Positions 1 to 9,716 of a stretch of DNA of 64,000 nucleotides are shown in pieces. The notes below the pieces were generated by a model. It saw only the letters and a list, made by a program, of their open reading frames with translations, did not search any database and had not been told where the DNA came from. The first letter of the stretch is position 1. Every line of letters starts with the position of its first letter. The stretch is from Paenibacillus sp. yr247 (GTDB lineage: Bacteria; Bacillota; Bacilli; Paenibacillales; NBRC-103111), in NCBI RefSeq assembly GCF_900103825.1, contig NZ_FNIF01000003.1, positions 146,812 through 210,811 on the forward strand. Direction: 5' to 3'. Both the position numbers and the translations under genes were made by a program.

Positions 1-9
1 CAGCAAGTT

Positions 10-450
10 TTATTTACTGTCGATAATCAATGTCACAGGTCCACAATTCGTCAAGGAAACATCCATCATTTCACCAAATGCGCCAGTTTCCACTTGTAAG
101 CCTTGGGAACGCAGCAGCTCATTCAATTTATCATAAAGCGTCTCTGCAAGCTCGGGTCTTGCCGCTGACATGAAGTTGGGCCGCTTCCCTTTGCGGCAAT
201 CGCCATACAAAGTAAACTGCGAAACAGATAAAATTTGTCCTCCTGTCTCCAAGACAGAAAGATTCATTTTGCCGGTTTCATCTTCAAAAATACGCAGCCC
301 CGAAATCTTATCCGCCAAATACTTCGCATCCTGCTCGGTATCCTCATGGGTAATGCCAACTAAAAGCAGCAGACCCTTTTCAATACGACCAATGGAGGTA
401 CCGCCAACAGTTACTTCGGCACGCTTACATCGTTGAATAACTACTCTCAT
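10..450 (-). CDS. dtd: D-aminoacyl-tRNA deacylase
   Basis: DTD hydrolyses D-amino acids (and glycine mischarged on tRNA-Ala) from tRNA, a cytoplasmic proofreading step. The 146 residues match the usual family length. The two hallmark active-site motifs are visible: SQFTL at residues 77-81 and NCGPVT at 135-140, which holds the cross-subunit Gly-cisPro pair. The start begins MRVVIQR as in other members and lies behind an AAGGAG. It follows relA by 35 bp, the same relA-dtd order as B. subtilis relA-yrvI, so co-transcription from the relA promoter is inferred. Confidence 0.96.
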   Translation of the reverse strand: MRVVIQRCKRAEVTVGGTSIGRIEKGLLLLVGITHEDTEQDAKYLADKISGLRIFEDETGKMNLSVLETGGQILSVSQFTLYGDCRKGKRPNFMSAARPELAETLYDKLNELLRSQGLQVETGAFGEMMDVSLTNCGPVTLIIDSK

Positions 451-485
451 AGCCTTCTGAATCTCCTTAATTACATAAGCATCGG

Positions 486-2672
486 TTAGCTTTGCATAAT
501 CCGCTGTACGGAATATACATCTTTGACACGTTTTATTCTCTCAACAACAAACTGCAAATGATCAATATTTTTAATTAAAATCGTCATATGGATCGTTGCC
601 ATCTTGTTTTTATCCGAACGTCCGGACACAGCTGAAATCATTGTTTTGCTTTCTGAAACAGCTTGAAGCACTTCGTTTAAGAATCCACGGCGGTCATGCC
701 CAGTGATCTCAATTTCGACATTGAAATTGGATTCAACGGCTTCAGCCCAATCTACTTCAATAACCCGTTCCTCTTCACCCATACTCGTCGGAATATTCGT
801 ACAATCAGAACGGTGAACAGACACTCCACGACCTCTTGTAATGTAACCTATGATCAAATCACCTGGCACCGGATTACAACAGCGGGCAAAGCGCACAAGC
901 AGGTTGTCGACGCCTTTGACACGCACACCGTTCGTAGGGCGGCTCTTCCGCTCAGTAGCCGTTTGTGATTTGACCTCTTTGACCTCGCTGGTAAGCTGCA
1001 GCGCCTGAGCCTCTTCCGCTTCCTTACGCAGCTTCTCCGTTAACTTCGTACAGATTTGTGCAGCAGTAATACCGCCAAATCCGACGGCCGAAAGCATATC
1101 TTCAATATCGTTGAAATTGAATTTCTTCGCGGCTTCGAGCAGTTTATCGTCGCTCATTAGTGTCGGAGGATCGATCGCCAATCGTTTGAGCTCGCGCTCA
1201 ATCATGTCTTTCCCTTTTTCGACGTTCTCTTCGCGTTTCTCTTTCTTAAACCACTGCTTGATTTTGCTGCGAGCATGAGATGATTGCGCGATTTTAACCC
1301 AATCCTGACTAGGTCCGTAAGAATGCTTAGAGGTCAGAATTTCAATAATATCTCCTGTTTTCAGCTTGTGGTCCAAGGGAACAATACGGGAGTTTACTTT
1401 GGCACCAATTGTGCGATTACCGACTTCAGTATGAATGCGATAAGCAAAATCCAGAGGCACAGATCCTGCAGGAAGCTCGATGACCTCCCCTTTTGGCGTA
1501 AAGACGAAAACAAGGTCTGAGAAAAAATCCATCTTCATGGATTCCATAAATTCGGACGCGTCATTTGTTTCGTGCTGAAGCTCCAGAATTTCACGGAACC
1601 AGCTCATTTTGTCCTCAAAGGTTTCCGAAGGTACAACTGAACCTCCTTCTTTGTAGGCCCAGTGCGCGGCGATACCGAACTCCGAAGTCCTGTGCATCTC
1701 CCATGTACGAATCTGTACCTCTAACGGCTCTCCCTTAGGGCCAATCACCGTTGTGTGCAAAGACTGATACATATTCGGCTTCGGCATCGCAATATAATCT
1801 TTGAACCGTCCAGGCATTGGCTTCCACAAAGTATGAATAATACCCAAAGAAGCATAGCAGTCCTTGATGCCATCAACAATAACGCGAAGCGCCATGAGAT
1901 CGTAAATCTCATTGAATTGCTTGCCGCGAGAACTCATTTTCTTATAAATACTATATAAATGTTTAGGTCTTCCGGAAATATCTCCCTGAATGCCCATCTC
2001 ATCTAACTTCTCTTTAATACTGTGAATTACGTCCTCAATATACTGTTCACGCTCGGTTCGCTTCTTCTGCATGAGATTAACGATCCGATAATACTGCTGC
2101 GGATTCAAATAACGGAGGGCAATATCCTCCATCTCCCATTTAATCGTAGAAATACCGAGTCGATGAGCAATCGGACAGAAAATCTCCAGAGTCTCTTCCG
2201 CAATGCGCCGCTGGCTCTCTTCGGATTGGTACTTCAACGTACGCATATTGTGCAGACGATCCGCCAGTTTAATCAATATAACGCGAATATCCTGTGCCAT
2301 CGCAACAAACATTTTGCGGTAATTCTCGTTCTGCTGCTCTTCTTTGGACTTGAACTTAATACGTTCAAGCTTCGTCAAGCCATCTACGAGCATCGCGCAA
2401 GTTTTCCCGAATTTATCTAGAACAGTTTCCAGTGAAACTGTTGTATCTTCAACAACATCATGCAGAAGCGCTGCTATCACGGAAGTGACATCCATCTGCA
2501 TATTCACCAATATATCTGCAACAGCGAGTGGATGCAGAATATAGGGCTCCCCCGATTTGCGCACTTGGCCATGATGGGCTTCATCCGCGAATTCATAGGC
2601 CTCCCGAATCCTCTGCAAATCATTCTCTTTCAGATAGGTGGCGGCCTTCTCAAGAAGCTGCTCTATACCCAT
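486..2672 (-). CDS. relA: Bifunctional (p)ppGpp synthetase/hydrolase (Rel)
   Basis: Makes and degrades the alarmone (p)ppGpp from GTP/GDP and ATP, controlling the stringent response. The 728-residue chain has all Rel domains in order: HD hydrolase (HDVVEDT at 71-77), a synthetase domain with a [11 protein letters not shown] stretch in mid-protein, TGS, a zinc-finger-like region with RCCNPVPGD, and a C-terminal ACT domain. Both catalytic halves look intact. I place the start at MGIEQLL (2672), the usual Rel N-terminus. The open frame extends 12 codons upstream, but that part is not conserved in Rel proteins. A promoter with a palindromic spacer lies just upstream. Confidence 0.97.
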   Translation of the reverse strand: MGIEQLLEKAATYLKENDLQRIREAYEFADEAHHGQVRKSGEPYILHPLAVADILVNMQMDVTSVIAALLHDVVEDTTVSLETVLDKFGKTCAMLVDGLTKLERIKFKSKEEQQNENYRKMFVAMAQDIRVILIKLADRLHNMRTLKYQSEESQRRIAEETLEIFCPIAHRLGISTIKWEMEDIALRYLNPQQYYRIVNLMQKKRTEREQYIEDVIHSIKEKLDEMGIQGDISGRPKHLYSIYKKMSSRGKQFNEIYDLMALRVIVDGIKDCYASLGIIHTLWKPMPGRFKDYIAMPKPNMYQSLHTTVIGPKGEPLEVQIRTWEMHRTSEFGIAAHWAYKEGGSVVPSETFEDKMSWFREILELQHETNDASEFMESMKMDFFSDLVFVFTPKGEVIELPAGSVPLDFAYRIHTEVGNRTIGAKVNSRIVPLDHKLKTGDIIEILTSKHSYGPSQDWVKIAQSSHARSKIKQWFKKEKREENVEKGKDMIERELKRLAIDPPTLMSDDKLLEAAKKFNFNDIEDMLSAVGFGGITAAQICTKLTEKLRKEAEEAQALQLTSEVKEVKSQTATERKSRPTNGVRVKGVDNLLVRFARCCNPVPGDLIIGYITRGRGVSVHRSDCTNIPTSMGEEERVIEVDWAEAVESNFNVEIEITGHDRRGFLNEVLQAVSESKTMISAVSGRSDKNKMATIHMTILIKNIDHLQFVVERIKRVKDVYSVQRIMQS

Positions 2673-2706
2673 GCATCTACCCATTCCCTTTAATCGATTT
2701 TTTACC

Positions 2707-2736
2707 ATTATGCCTGCAAGGCAGGCTCCGCGTCAA
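2707..2736 (-). promoter_or_regulatory. relA promoter with palindromic spacer
   Basis: On the minus strand TTGACG (2731-2736) and CATAAT (2707-2712) are separated by 18 bp. The spacer carries an inverted repeat with six-base arms, GCCTGC-AAG-GCAGGC (2712-2726). The palindrome overlaps the DNA RNA polymerase would cover, so it may be an operator. It was read by eye; no mapped start supports it. Confidence 0.5.
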
Positions 2737-2822
2737 CTATTCGCTTCCACTCTTTCGACAAAAAACATCATTTTCCCGCAAATCGTTGGAAGTATTTATC
2801 AAATGATAGTGATTTATTGTAT

Positions 2823-2854
2823 AAAAAAGAATCGAATAATACAAATTCGATTCT
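2823..2854 (-). terminator. Rho-independent terminator after apt
   Basis: In the minus-strand RNA, AGAATCGAA pairs with TTCGATTCT across a 9-nt loop and is followed directly by a run of U. It lies 18 bp beyond the apt stop and separates recJ-apt from the relA promoter. Confidence 0.85.
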
Positions 2855-2872
2855 CAGCTTAATTATTTAAAT

Positions 2873-3385
2873 TTAATATTGAACTAACGAAACAACATCT
2901 ATGCCATCAAACTTATTTCTTCCTTCAAGATAGGACAACTCAATCAAGAATGCAGCTCCTACAACTTCTCCACCAAGCTGTTTAATCAAATCAATAGACG
3001 TTTGAATCGTTCCGCCTGTAGCAAGTAGATCATCCGCAATTAGCACCTTTTGACCTGGTTTAATTGCATCCTTGTGCATAGCTAATTTATCCTTGCCATA
3101 TTCAAGGGCATAGTCAGCCTCAATCGTCTCGCCAGGCAATTTGCCACTTTTACGAATCGGAATAAATCCTACGCCAAGAGTGTAAGCCAATGGAGCGCCG
3201 ATAACGAAGCCACGAGCTTCCGGACCTGCAATAACATCGATTTGTTTCTCTTTAATTAACGCTTTCATCTGGTCAATAGCTTCTTTATAAACGGGTCCAT
3301 TTTGCAGCAACGTCGTGATATCCTTGAAACGAATACCTGGTTGTGGAAAGTCCGGGATGACGCGAATGTAGTCTTTGAAATTCAT
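2873..3385 (-). CDS. apt: Adenine phosphoribosyltransferase
   Basis: Converts adenine plus PRPP to AMP in purine salvage, in the cytoplasm. The 170-residue protein is typical and starts MNFKDYIR. The PRPP loop is visible as [13 protein letters not shown], and the N-terminal [12 protein letters not shown] block is characteristic. The start at 3385 is set by GGAGG seven bases upstream; the open frame runs 17 codons further but lacks conservation. The ATG overlaps the recJ stop by four bases (ATGA), implying translational coupling. The order recJ-apt-relA matches B. subtilis. Confidence 0.97.
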   Translation of the reverse strand: MNFKDYIRVIPDFPQPGIRFKDITTLLQNGPVYKEAIDQMKALIKEKQIDVIAGPEARGFVIGAPLAYTLGVGFIPIRKSGKLPGETIEADYALEYGKDKLAMHKDAIKPGQKVLIADDLLATGGTIQTSIDLIKQLGGEVVGAAFLIELSYLEGRNKFDGIDVVSLVQY

Positions 3386-5829
3386 ATGATTTCCTCCAAT
3401 AAGTGATTTTCTCTTTTCATTTGTGCGGCTATCCATTGCTCCAGTTCTTTGGCAGAGGAATACATCACAATGGATTCAACTTCCTGACGATGCAATCTAT
3501 GTTGATACAAGCGGGATGCCGTAAGATCTTTCTTAGCCGGTGACGCATGCAGTTTAACGAAGGTGCCTTGTCTTTCAACAAACCCTAATTCCTCAAAGAC
3601 CGATAAAATAAATTGAATCATAGCAGGTGAAAGACCTGAACGTTTACTAAATGAGGTCATTAATCGAACATCCTGCACATTTAGCGATCCTTCTTTTTGC
3701 AAAGTGCCATACAGCATCTTGAACATGTCTCGAGATGGCAGTGTACTGCCGCTGTCAGGTCCAAGCTCGGTAAATACAGGATAACAACGCATCATACCGC
3801 AAGCTTGATGAAGAACACTCTGCAAACTAGCTATGCTGCGCGGGATCGTATACAGGATTATATCCTGCATACTGGCAAAATTCAGCTGGCTGGCTTTTTC
3901 ATTACCTGGCTGCAACTGATCCGTGTCTTGAACAATCCAATATGGCACAGAACCGCCTAATTGAAACGCAGCAGAAGCGAACGATGCCGCATCCGCCTCG
4001 TCAAACAAAACGATAGCTGGAGCAATCACACGGCTTCCATTACCCGATGTTAAGTTATTTTGAAGTGCGCTTACCTTCGCGCTCAATTGCACAGCTCCAC
4101 GCCAATCAAAGAGTTGCATATGCGTAATCCGCAGATCCTGCATCACGATTTGCGGCTTGCGCACGCCGTTCCACTCATTGATGGAAAGTTCTCCTAGCAC
4201 ATCTACTTTGGCTGCAGGCGCAATCAGACCGGCTAGGCTTCCTTTACCAAATCCGACGGCTTCCACCGAGCAGCTTACTTCTTCCTTCGCTTGGGAGAGG
4301 GCTAGCTTTAGGTGCTGCTTCTCTTTGCCCATGGTACGAATTTCACCGAGCAATAAATCGGTAAACATGAACCTCGGAGCCGGATTGCCCATGCCGAAAG
4401 GCGCGAGCTTCTCTAACTGCTCAATACTAGCAATCGGAACATCCGGCAAGCTGCACACCGCATCAGCCTTCAAAAGCGGTATGAAGTCCTGCTCGGTTAA
4501 CGATGCCGCTGCTAATTCATTCAGTTTATGTGTGAACGCCTCCAGATGGATACTGTTCAGACTCATGCCTGCTGCCGCTTGATGGCCTCCGTAATGGTCA
4601 AGCCACTCTTCACAAGCTGTCAGGGCTTTGTATAAATCAAACCCAGCAATCGAGCGAGCAGATCCTTTAGCAATACCAGTCTGTGGATCTATGCTTAGCA
4701 CTAAGGTTGGACGGTAAAATTTCTCCACTATTTTGGATGCTACAATACCGACAACACCCACGTTCCACTGTTCTTTTGCGACAACAATCACTTTATCTAG
4801 ACCGGTGGCTTGCTGCTGCTCAGCTAGAACAAAGGCTTCTTTCACCATGTCCTCTACGATATGTTGACGTTCTTTATTCAGCATATCCAATTCGAAAGCA
4901 ATTTGCTCCGCTTCTTTCTCATCCGTTGTTGTGAGCAGCTTCACGGCAATATCAGCCGCTTCCAATCGACCGCTGGCATTAATTCTAGGCGCAAGCGAGA
5001 AACCGATGTGAGATGCGGTCACTTCTTTGCGTTCAATACCCGATACACCGATGAGTGAACGAAATCCTGCGTAAGCAGAATCCTGCATGCGTAATAATCC
5101 CTGCTTTACAATTAACCGATTTTCACCCGTAAGAGGCATTAAGTCAGCAACCGTCCCTAGCGCTGCAAATTCAAGCAGTTCTTCAGGCAGCCGTTCCAAC
5201 AAAGCATGCGCCAGCTTAAAAGCAACGCCAACACCTGCTAGATGTTTATAGGGATATGGACAGCCCGGCTTCTTCGGATTAATGACGGCAAAAGCCTGGG
5301 GCAGTATCTCCGGAGGCTCATGGTGATCCGTTACGATCACATCAATGCCTAATTCCTGACTATAGGCTATTTCTTGAACAGCACTAATGCCTGTGTCAAC
5401 AGTAATTAATAAGGTGACGCCTTGCTCTTTGGCTATGTCAATAGCAGAACGATTCAGCCCATAGCCTTCTCGAATGCGATGAGGGATATACGTATCGAAA
5501 CGTGCGCCAAGACCTTTTAACAAATGAGCCATCAACGAGGTGCTGCTGACACCATCAGCATCGTAATCACCATATACACGAATAAATTCATCATTTTGGA
5601 TTGCTTCCCGGATACGTTCCACAGCTGGAAGCATCCCGTCAAGCAGAAACGGGTCAAAATAATAGTGAACTCCACCATGCATAAATTGTTCGGCATCTGG
5701 CACGGTGCGAATGTCTCGAAGAACAAGCATTCTGGCAACGAGCGGGTCTATCTGAAGCTCACGCGCCAATGTCTCTACGAGCATTTCATCCGCATTTCCT
5801 ATGCTCCATCTTGCCTTCGGTTCTAGCAC
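3382..5829 (-). CDS. recJ: Single-stranded-DNA-specific exonuclease RecJ
   Basis: 5'-3' exonuclease on single-stranded DNA for recombination and repair. DHH-family motifs are present: DYDADG (88-93), DTG (145-147) and DHH (168-170), with a DHHA1 GGHQAAAGM motif near residue 417 and an OB-like region after it. At 815 residues it is longer than E. coli RecJ (577), with the C-terminal extension common in Bacillota. The start is GTG at 5829 behind AAGGAGG. The leader carries two tandem copies of the Shine-Dalgarno-proximal hairpin element (see 5848-5920). Its stop overlaps the apt start. Confidence 0.95.
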   Translation of the reverse strand: MLEPKARWSIGNADEMLVETLARELQIDPLVARMLVLRDIRTVPDAEQFMHGGVHYYFDPFLLDGMLPAVERIREAIQNDEFIRVYGDYDADGVSSTSLMAHLLKGLGARFDTYIPHRIREGYGLNRSAIDIAKEQGVTLLITVDTGISAVQEIAYSQELGIDVIVTDHHEPPEILPQAFAVINPKKPGCPYPYKHLAGVGVAFKLAHALLERLPEELLEFAALGTVADLMPLTGENRLIVKQGLLRMQDSAYAGFRSLIGVSGIERKEVTASHIGFSLAPRINASGRLEAADIAVKLLTTTDEKEAEQIAFELDMLNKERQHIVEDMVKEAFVLAEQQQATGLDKVIVVAKEQWNVGVVGIVASKIVEKFYRPTLVLSIDPQTGIAKGSARSIAGFDLYKALTACEEWLDHYGGHQAAAGMSLNSIHLEAFTHKLNELAAASLTEQDFIPLLKADAVCSLPDVPIASIEQLEKLAPFGMGNPAPRFMFTDLLLGEIRTMGKEKQHLKLALSQAKEEVSCSVEAVGFGKGSLAGLIAPAAKVDVLGELSINEWNGVRKPQIVMQDLRITHMQLFDWRGAVQLSAKVSALQNNLTSGNGSRVIAPAIVLFDEADAASFASAAFQLGGSVPYWIVQDTDQLQPGNEKASQLNFASMQDIILYTIPRSIASLQSVLHQACGMMRCYPVFTELGPDSGSTLPSRDMFKMLYGTLQKEGSLNVQDVRLMTSFSKRSGLSPAMIQFILSVFEELGFVERQGTFVKLHASPAKKDLTASRLYQHRLHRQEVESIVMYSSAKELEQWIAAQMKRENHLLEEII

Positions 5830-5847
5830 TTGGTGTGTCCTCCTTAG

Positions 5848-5920
5848 AGTTTTGCTTTTGCAAAACTTTCTTCGATAGCGATACTGAGTTTTGCTTTTGC
5901 AAAACTTTCTTCGTAAGCAT
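5848..5920 (-). repeat. SD-proximal hairpin element, two tandem units (recJ leader)
   Basis: Two units about 39 bp apart. In the mRNA sense each hairpin is AGTTTTGC-AAAA-GCAAAACT (plus-strand 5848-5867 and 5887-5906). The outer unit is preceded by ATGCTTACGAAG, and the inner one by a diverged version. The inner hairpin sits four bases from the recJ GGAGG. The same architecture recurs at ruvB, the safA-like gene, the NlpC/P60 gene, spoIVFA and the ECF sigma gene. Confidence 0.85.
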
Positions 5921-5934
5921 AGGCATAAAGTTTC

Positions 5935-6888
5935 TTAATGAAAAACGGACGGGAATTCGTTAAGTTCTGTATCCGAATTATTTTTGTAAGGATACCCAGC
6001 ATCATAGGGAGCTACATGAACAAAAACATCAGAAACATGATGAAATCGTTTCATCAAATGCTGTTTGACCTTTTTGGAGACTTCATGCCCTTCCCATACA
6101 GATACCCTTGGATTCACACTAATTTTGATATCGACAACAACATAATGACCATGTTCTCTTGCCCGTAAGTCATCAACGGTGATAACACCCTTAACCGCTT
6201 GAACAGCAGCAATTAGGTCGGCCGCATCCTCTTTCTGAAGGACGTAATCCATCTTCGTATGTAAGGCTTCCTTCACTAATAAATACCCCATCCTCAAGAC
6301 GAATAAGGATACAAATAGTCCTGCTAATGGATCCAAATAATAAAGGAAAGGTAGGCTAAGATAATTGCCCATCAAAGATCCAAAAATACCAATGAGAGCT
6401 ACAATAGATGAGTATATATCGGAACGATGCCCCCATGCATTGGCAATTAATTCCTTGGAGCCTAACCGCTTGCCCAGCCTGTATGTATATTGAAACATAA
6501 TTTCTTTAACAAAGAGAGAAATCCCAATTGCAACGAGTGCATAAACCTTTGGAGCATGTTCCACATCAAACCATATAGATTTGATGGCAGAAATGCCCAT
6601 CTGAGCACCTACGACCATAATAACAATCGACAGTAGGATGGTTGCAGTAGAAACCTTCTTTCCTTGACCATAGGGATACGTTTCTTCAGGCGGCATCTTT
6701 GTTGTTCTTAGTCTGATTAATGCATCAGCTGAACTTAATGCATCCGATGCCGAATGCGCCGCGTCAGCGAGCAATGCATTACTTTGCGCCATAAAGCCAA
6801 CAACACCTTTGAGACACGCAAGAGCTACATGGAGGGCGATACCGACCCATACAGCGAGTTCTGTCTTTTGAAAACGCTCGTCATTCAC
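5935..6888 (-). CDS. Cation diffusion facilitator family transporter
   Basis: Proton-coupled efflux of divalent metal cations across the plasma membrane; the metal (Zn, Mn, Fe or Co) cannot be told from sequence. The N-terminal membrane half contains the CDF metal-site pattern DAAHSASD in the second segment and HRSDIYSS in a later one, followed by a cytoplasmic ferredoxin-like domain with conserved histidines. I choose GTG at 6888 (317 residues) because an AGGGGGAG lies at the right distance; the open frame runs 15 codons further. It sits between secF and recJ. No metal-responsive operator is evident. Confidence 0.9.
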   Translation of the reverse strand: MNDERFQKTELAVWVGIALHVALACLKGVVGFMAQSNALLADAAHSASDALSSADALIRLRTTKMPPEETYPYGQGKKVSTATILLSIVIMVVGAQMGISAIKSIWFDVEHAPKVYALVAIGISLFVKEIMFQYTYRLGKRLGSKELIANAWGHRSDIYSSIVALIGIFGSLMGNYLSLPFLYYLDPLAGLFVSLFVLRMGYLLVKEALHTKMDYVLQKEDAADLIAAVQAVKGVITVDDLRAREHGHYVVVDIKISVNPRVSVWEGHEVSKKVKQHLMKRFHHVSDVFVHVAPYDAGYPYKNNSDTELNEFPSVFH

Positions 6889-6953
6889 GTTGACACTCCC
6901 CCTGAACGGATACAAAGGCCGCGCAACATTCACGCGGCCGGTTATTATGGTTA

Positions 6954-7880
6954 TTACGCTGCAGCTTTCTTTTTAGAACTAGGTAAAGATTTTCTTTTCA
7001 ATAAGTACCAGAGCGAACATGCGATAAAGACGGAAGAATAAGCTCCACTCGTTAAACCGATTAACTTCGCAAGCGCGAAAAGCTTAATCGATTCGCTTCC
7101 GAAAATATACAAACATCCTGCGGCTAACAATACCACGAGTACGGTATTAATATTCCGAGCCATCGTCTGCCAAATACTATTATTGACCAACGCGACGAGA
7201 TCTTCGTCCGTTTTGAGTTTAGCAAATCTTAGATTTTCACGAATACGGTCAAAAATAACGATTTTATCATTGATGGAATAACCAATCGTGGTCAAGACTG
7301 CCGCCAGAAACGGCAAGTTCACCTCAAACCGGAAAATCGCAAACATCGCGATAACCATAAATGCATCATGAAGAATGGCAATAATTGCCGCTATCGCAAA
7401 ACGCCATTCAAAACGGATACTCACATACAAGCAAATCAAAACACTGGAAATGGCAACGGCATAAACGGCCTTAAGCAGCAATTCCTTTGCTAATTGAGGA
7501 TCAACCGTATTAATTTCTTTGGAGACCTCCGTACCATAAGCAGTTGCGAAAGCCTTTTGGATCTTATTTACTGTTTCATCGTTTAAAACATCGTCGAATC
7601 GGATAGAAACTCGATCACTGTTATTACCGCCGATTGTTGGATCTGCATAGTTCGACTTCACGTCGCCGTTTGTTGTAAGAGTATGCAATATCTCTCCTAC
7701 CTTAGCCTTATCCAGTTGTTTACCCACAACAAGATCTATATTCGTTCCGGCTTTAAAATCAACACCGAAATTCATGCCAGAGAATAACATAACGGCCAAA
7801 CCAATAACAAGAATAGCAATCGAAACGATAAAAAATTTATTGCGATTTTTTACAAAATCAAACTGTTTCTTAAAGCCCAC
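6954..7880 (-). CDS. secF: Protein translocase subunit SecF
   Basis: RND-type subunit that works with SecD and uses proton motive force to complete Sec-dependent export. The 308 residues contain the N-terminal membrane segment, a small extracytoplasmic domain, the GVDFKAGT motif, and the C-terminal five-helix bundle with AVLTTIGYSINDKIVIFDRIREN. The start is GTG at 7880 with GGAGG upstream, so the first 11 bases overlap the end of secD. In B. subtilis the two are fused as SecDF; here they are separate. Confidence 0.96.
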   Translation of the reverse strand: MGFKKQFDFVKNRNKFFIVSIAILVIGLAVMLFSGMNFGVDFKAGTNIDLVVGKQLDKAKVGEILHTLTTNGDVKSNYADPTIGGNNSDRVSIRFDDVLNDETVNKIQKAFATAYGTEVSKEINTVDPQLAKELLLKAVYAVAISSVLICLYVSIRFEWRFAIAAIIAILHDAFMVIAMFAIFRFEVNLPFLAAVLTTIGYSINDKIVIFDRIRENLRFAKLKTDEDLVALVNNSIWQTMARNINTVLVVLLAAGCLYIFGSESIKLFALAKLIGLTSGAYSSVFIACSLWYLLKRKSLPSSKKKAAA

Positions 7881-9105
7881 GAATGTCTGCCTCCTTCACA
7901 CCAAAATAACTTGGCTTTTTCAGCAAGTTGCCTCTTATGATAAGATGCAACAGCCATCTGGAGAACAATACGTTCGTTAAGATACTGATAATAATACTCA
8001 TCATCGTAATAACTGCGAATCCGCGAATGGCACCATTTCCGACATAGTACAGAACAATACCAGCGATCAAATTCGTTACGTTAGCATCCATAATCGTACG
8101 GAATGAATGTTTGGTGCCTGCTTTCAAGGATGAAAGAATGCTCTTCCCCGCACGTATTTCCTCGCGGATTCTTTCGTATGTGATAATGTTCGCATCCACA
8201 GCCATACCTGCACCCAAGACGAGGGCCGCAATACCCGGCAGAGTAAGTGTCGCGTTCATAAAGTCAAATATCGCTAAGAGTAGCCATACATAAGAAATTA
8301 ATGTAAAAGCGGCCACAAGGCCTGGTATACGGTAATACAGCACCATGAAGATGAAGATCAGGATCGAAGCAATCAGTCCAGCTCTGGCTGTTTGTTGCAG
8401 CGATGCTTGTCCTAAGGTTGCATCAACACGTTGAATATATTTTTCTGTTAACTTTAACGGCATAGCCCCTAAGTTAATCATCTTCGCTACTTTAGTTGCT
8501 TCCGCTACACTCGTTTGGGTAATGATTGCGGAATCACTGTCAATTGGAAAATTAACAGATGCTGTAGACTGCACTTGATCATCCAAGTAAATGGACAAAG
8601 TGCTGCCAACTAGCTTAGTCGTTACTTCTTTGAATTTCTCTCTGCTTTTCATCTTGATTTCTACAATCGGTTGCTTCGTATTTGGATCGTAGCTTAATTT
8701 CGCTGCGTTTTCTACGAAATCTGTTCCATTCATGTAGATCGTTCCATCCGGACCTCTAAACGTAAGAACAGAAGGCTTGGACATTAAGCTTCTAACTTCT
8801 TCCTCGTTTTCCACACCCGCAAGTCGTACACGAATGCGATCTGTTCCTTCCGGATAAACCTCAGGTTCAGCTACACCAAGGGTGTCAGCTCGTTTGGCAA
8901 GACTTTCTGCCGCTTGCGTAAGCGTTTCCTTCGTCAGTGGTTTACCAGCTGCCAAGGGTTCTGCGGTATACAAAATTTCAAAACCGCCTTTTAAATCCAA
9001 TCCAAGCTTGATTCGTTCTACAAGTCTAGGGCTTGTTGCCGTGATCGCTCCAAGTACAACAACAACCGTTAGAAAAAAGAACGAGATTCTTTTCCAATCC
9101 AACAT
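7870..9105 (-). CDS. secD: Protein translocase subunit SecD
   Basis: Partner of SecF in the late step of protein export. The 411 residues have an N-terminal signal-anchor, GLDLKGGFEI just after it, the P1 extracytoplasmic domain, and the membrane bundle with LGAGMAVDANIITYERIREE. The P1 domain is smaller than in E. coli SecD (615 residues), as is usual in Bacillota. A consensus promoter lies 36 bp upstream of the ATG, so secD-secF probably start a transcript that may run through the CDF transporter into recJ. Confidence 0.96.
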   Translation of the reverse strand: MLDWKRISFFFLTVVVVLGAITATSPRLVERIKLGLDLKGGFEILYTAEPLAAGKPLTKETLTQAAESLAKRADTLGVAEPEVYPEGTDRIRVRLAGVENEEEVRSLMSKPSVLTFRGPDGTIYMNGTDFVENAAKLSYDPNTKQPIVEIKMKSREKFKEVTTKLVGSTLSIYLDDQVQSTASVNFPIDSDSAIITQTSVAEATKVAKMINLGAMPLKLTEKYIQRVDATLGQASLQQTARAGLIASILIFIFMVLYYRIPGLVAAFTLISYVWLLLAIFDFMNATLTLPGIAALVLGAGMAVDANIITYERIREEIRAGKSILSSLKAGTKHSFRTIMDANVTNLIAGIVLYYVGNGAIRGFAVITMMSIIISILTNVLFSRWLLHLIIRGNLLKKPSYFGVKEADIRGL

Positions 9106-9140
9106 CTCTTGCTTGTCTCCCTTCGATACTCAATATGCCT

Positions 9141-9169
9141 ATTATACTCAGGTCTGAAAATCGAGTCAA
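9141..9169 (-). promoter_or_regulatory. secDF promoter
   Basis: Minus strand: TTGACT (9164-9169), 17-bp spacer, TATAAT (9141-9146), a near-perfect SigA promoter, with a spacing of about 36 bp to the secD ATG. It lies between the comN terminator and secD. Confidence 0.75.
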
Positions 9170-9184
9170 TTTAAGTCGTTTCAT

Positions 9185-9214
9185 GAAAAATAAGCCCTAT
9201 CCTAGAATTGGGCT
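9185..9214 (-). terminator. Terminator overlapping the comN stop codon
   Basis: In the minus-strand RNA AGCCC (9210-9214) pairs with GGGCT (9193-9197), extended imperfectly inward, and is followed by a U-rich stretch. The upstream arm lies within the last codons of comN. Confidence 0.55.
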
Positions 9215-9552
9215 CCTTTATACATACTAATCGTCATCCAGTTCATAAACTGGGTCGATTTAAGCGATAAAATGTCGTTCACGATTTGATGAAGAGAAGG
9301 GATACCTGTTTTACGATATTTGTCGCTAACACAATCCCATATATCTTTACCACTCACGTGTTCATAGCCAAGCATGACAAATTCTTCAACTTTACTTAAA
9401 CAAAGGCTTTCGATAAGTTCATTGAGTTCATTATCGGAAAGGACAATCTCATCTCCCTCGGCGTCTAGGGATTCTATCTCGCTTTCTTCTATCTGGTCTT
9501 TCTCTTTATCCTCAGGATGATGAGGGACTTGATCGTTATCTTCTCCGTTCAT
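9202..9552 (-). CDS. comN: ComN-like post-transcriptional regulator
   Basis: In B. subtilis ComN (YrzD) promotes accumulation of comE mRNA and localises with DivIVA. This 116-residue protein has an acidic, charged N-terminus of about 45 residues and a family core in the C-terminal two thirds with the VEEFVMLGYEHVSGKDIWDC region. The identification rests on that core and on its position between secDF and spoVB, exactly as in B. subtilis. The ATG at 9552 has AGGAGG upstream. Whether it has the same role here is inference. Confidence 0.8.
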   Translation of the reverse strand: MNGEDNDQVPHHPEDKEKDQIEESEIESLDAEGDEIVLSDNELNELIESLCLSKVEEFVMLGYEHVSGKDIWDCVSDKYRKTGIPSLHQIVNDILSLKSTQFMNWMTISMYKGAQF

Positions 9553-9623
9553 AGGGAGAACCTCCTAAGGTTTGATTTACCTTTACTGCTTGAATAATTC
9601 GATATTCATCCACCATATTCCTG

Positions 9624-9664
9624 CCAAGCTCTAACCTGTCCACAAAATGTTAGCATGAGCTTGG
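9624..9664. promoter_or_regulatory. Stem-loop in the comN/spoVB divergent region
   Basis: CCAAGCTC (9624-9631) and GAGCTTGG (9657-9664) are perfect complements, extended by TAAC/GTTA with a four-base bulge on one side. It could be an operator or a structured leader; function unknown. Confidence 0.55.
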
Positions 9665-9674
9665 CCAGCCCTCG

Positions 9675-9691
9675 CATATTCATAGAATATG
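9675..9691. repeat. Palindrome upstream of spoVB
   Basis: CATATTC-ATA-GAATATG, a perfect inverted repeat with seven-base arms, ending 25 bases before the spoVB TTG start. It may be an operator or a 5' leader hairpin. Confidence 0.5.
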
Positions 9692-9716
9692 ACAAGTATC
9701 GGAAGAGGGAATAGCA

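Noticed and set aside
2022..2420. 132-codon plus-strand frame inside relA
   Set aside because: Lies fully antisense to the conserved relA coding sequence with no start signal; a shadow frame. Other such frames (4157-4582, 21835-22260, 28115-28507, 57736-58443) were dropped for the same reason.
5848..5920. Short tandem repeats that might be a CRISPR array
   Set aside because: Only two or three units with no unique spacers; units are hairpins tied to ribosome binding sites.
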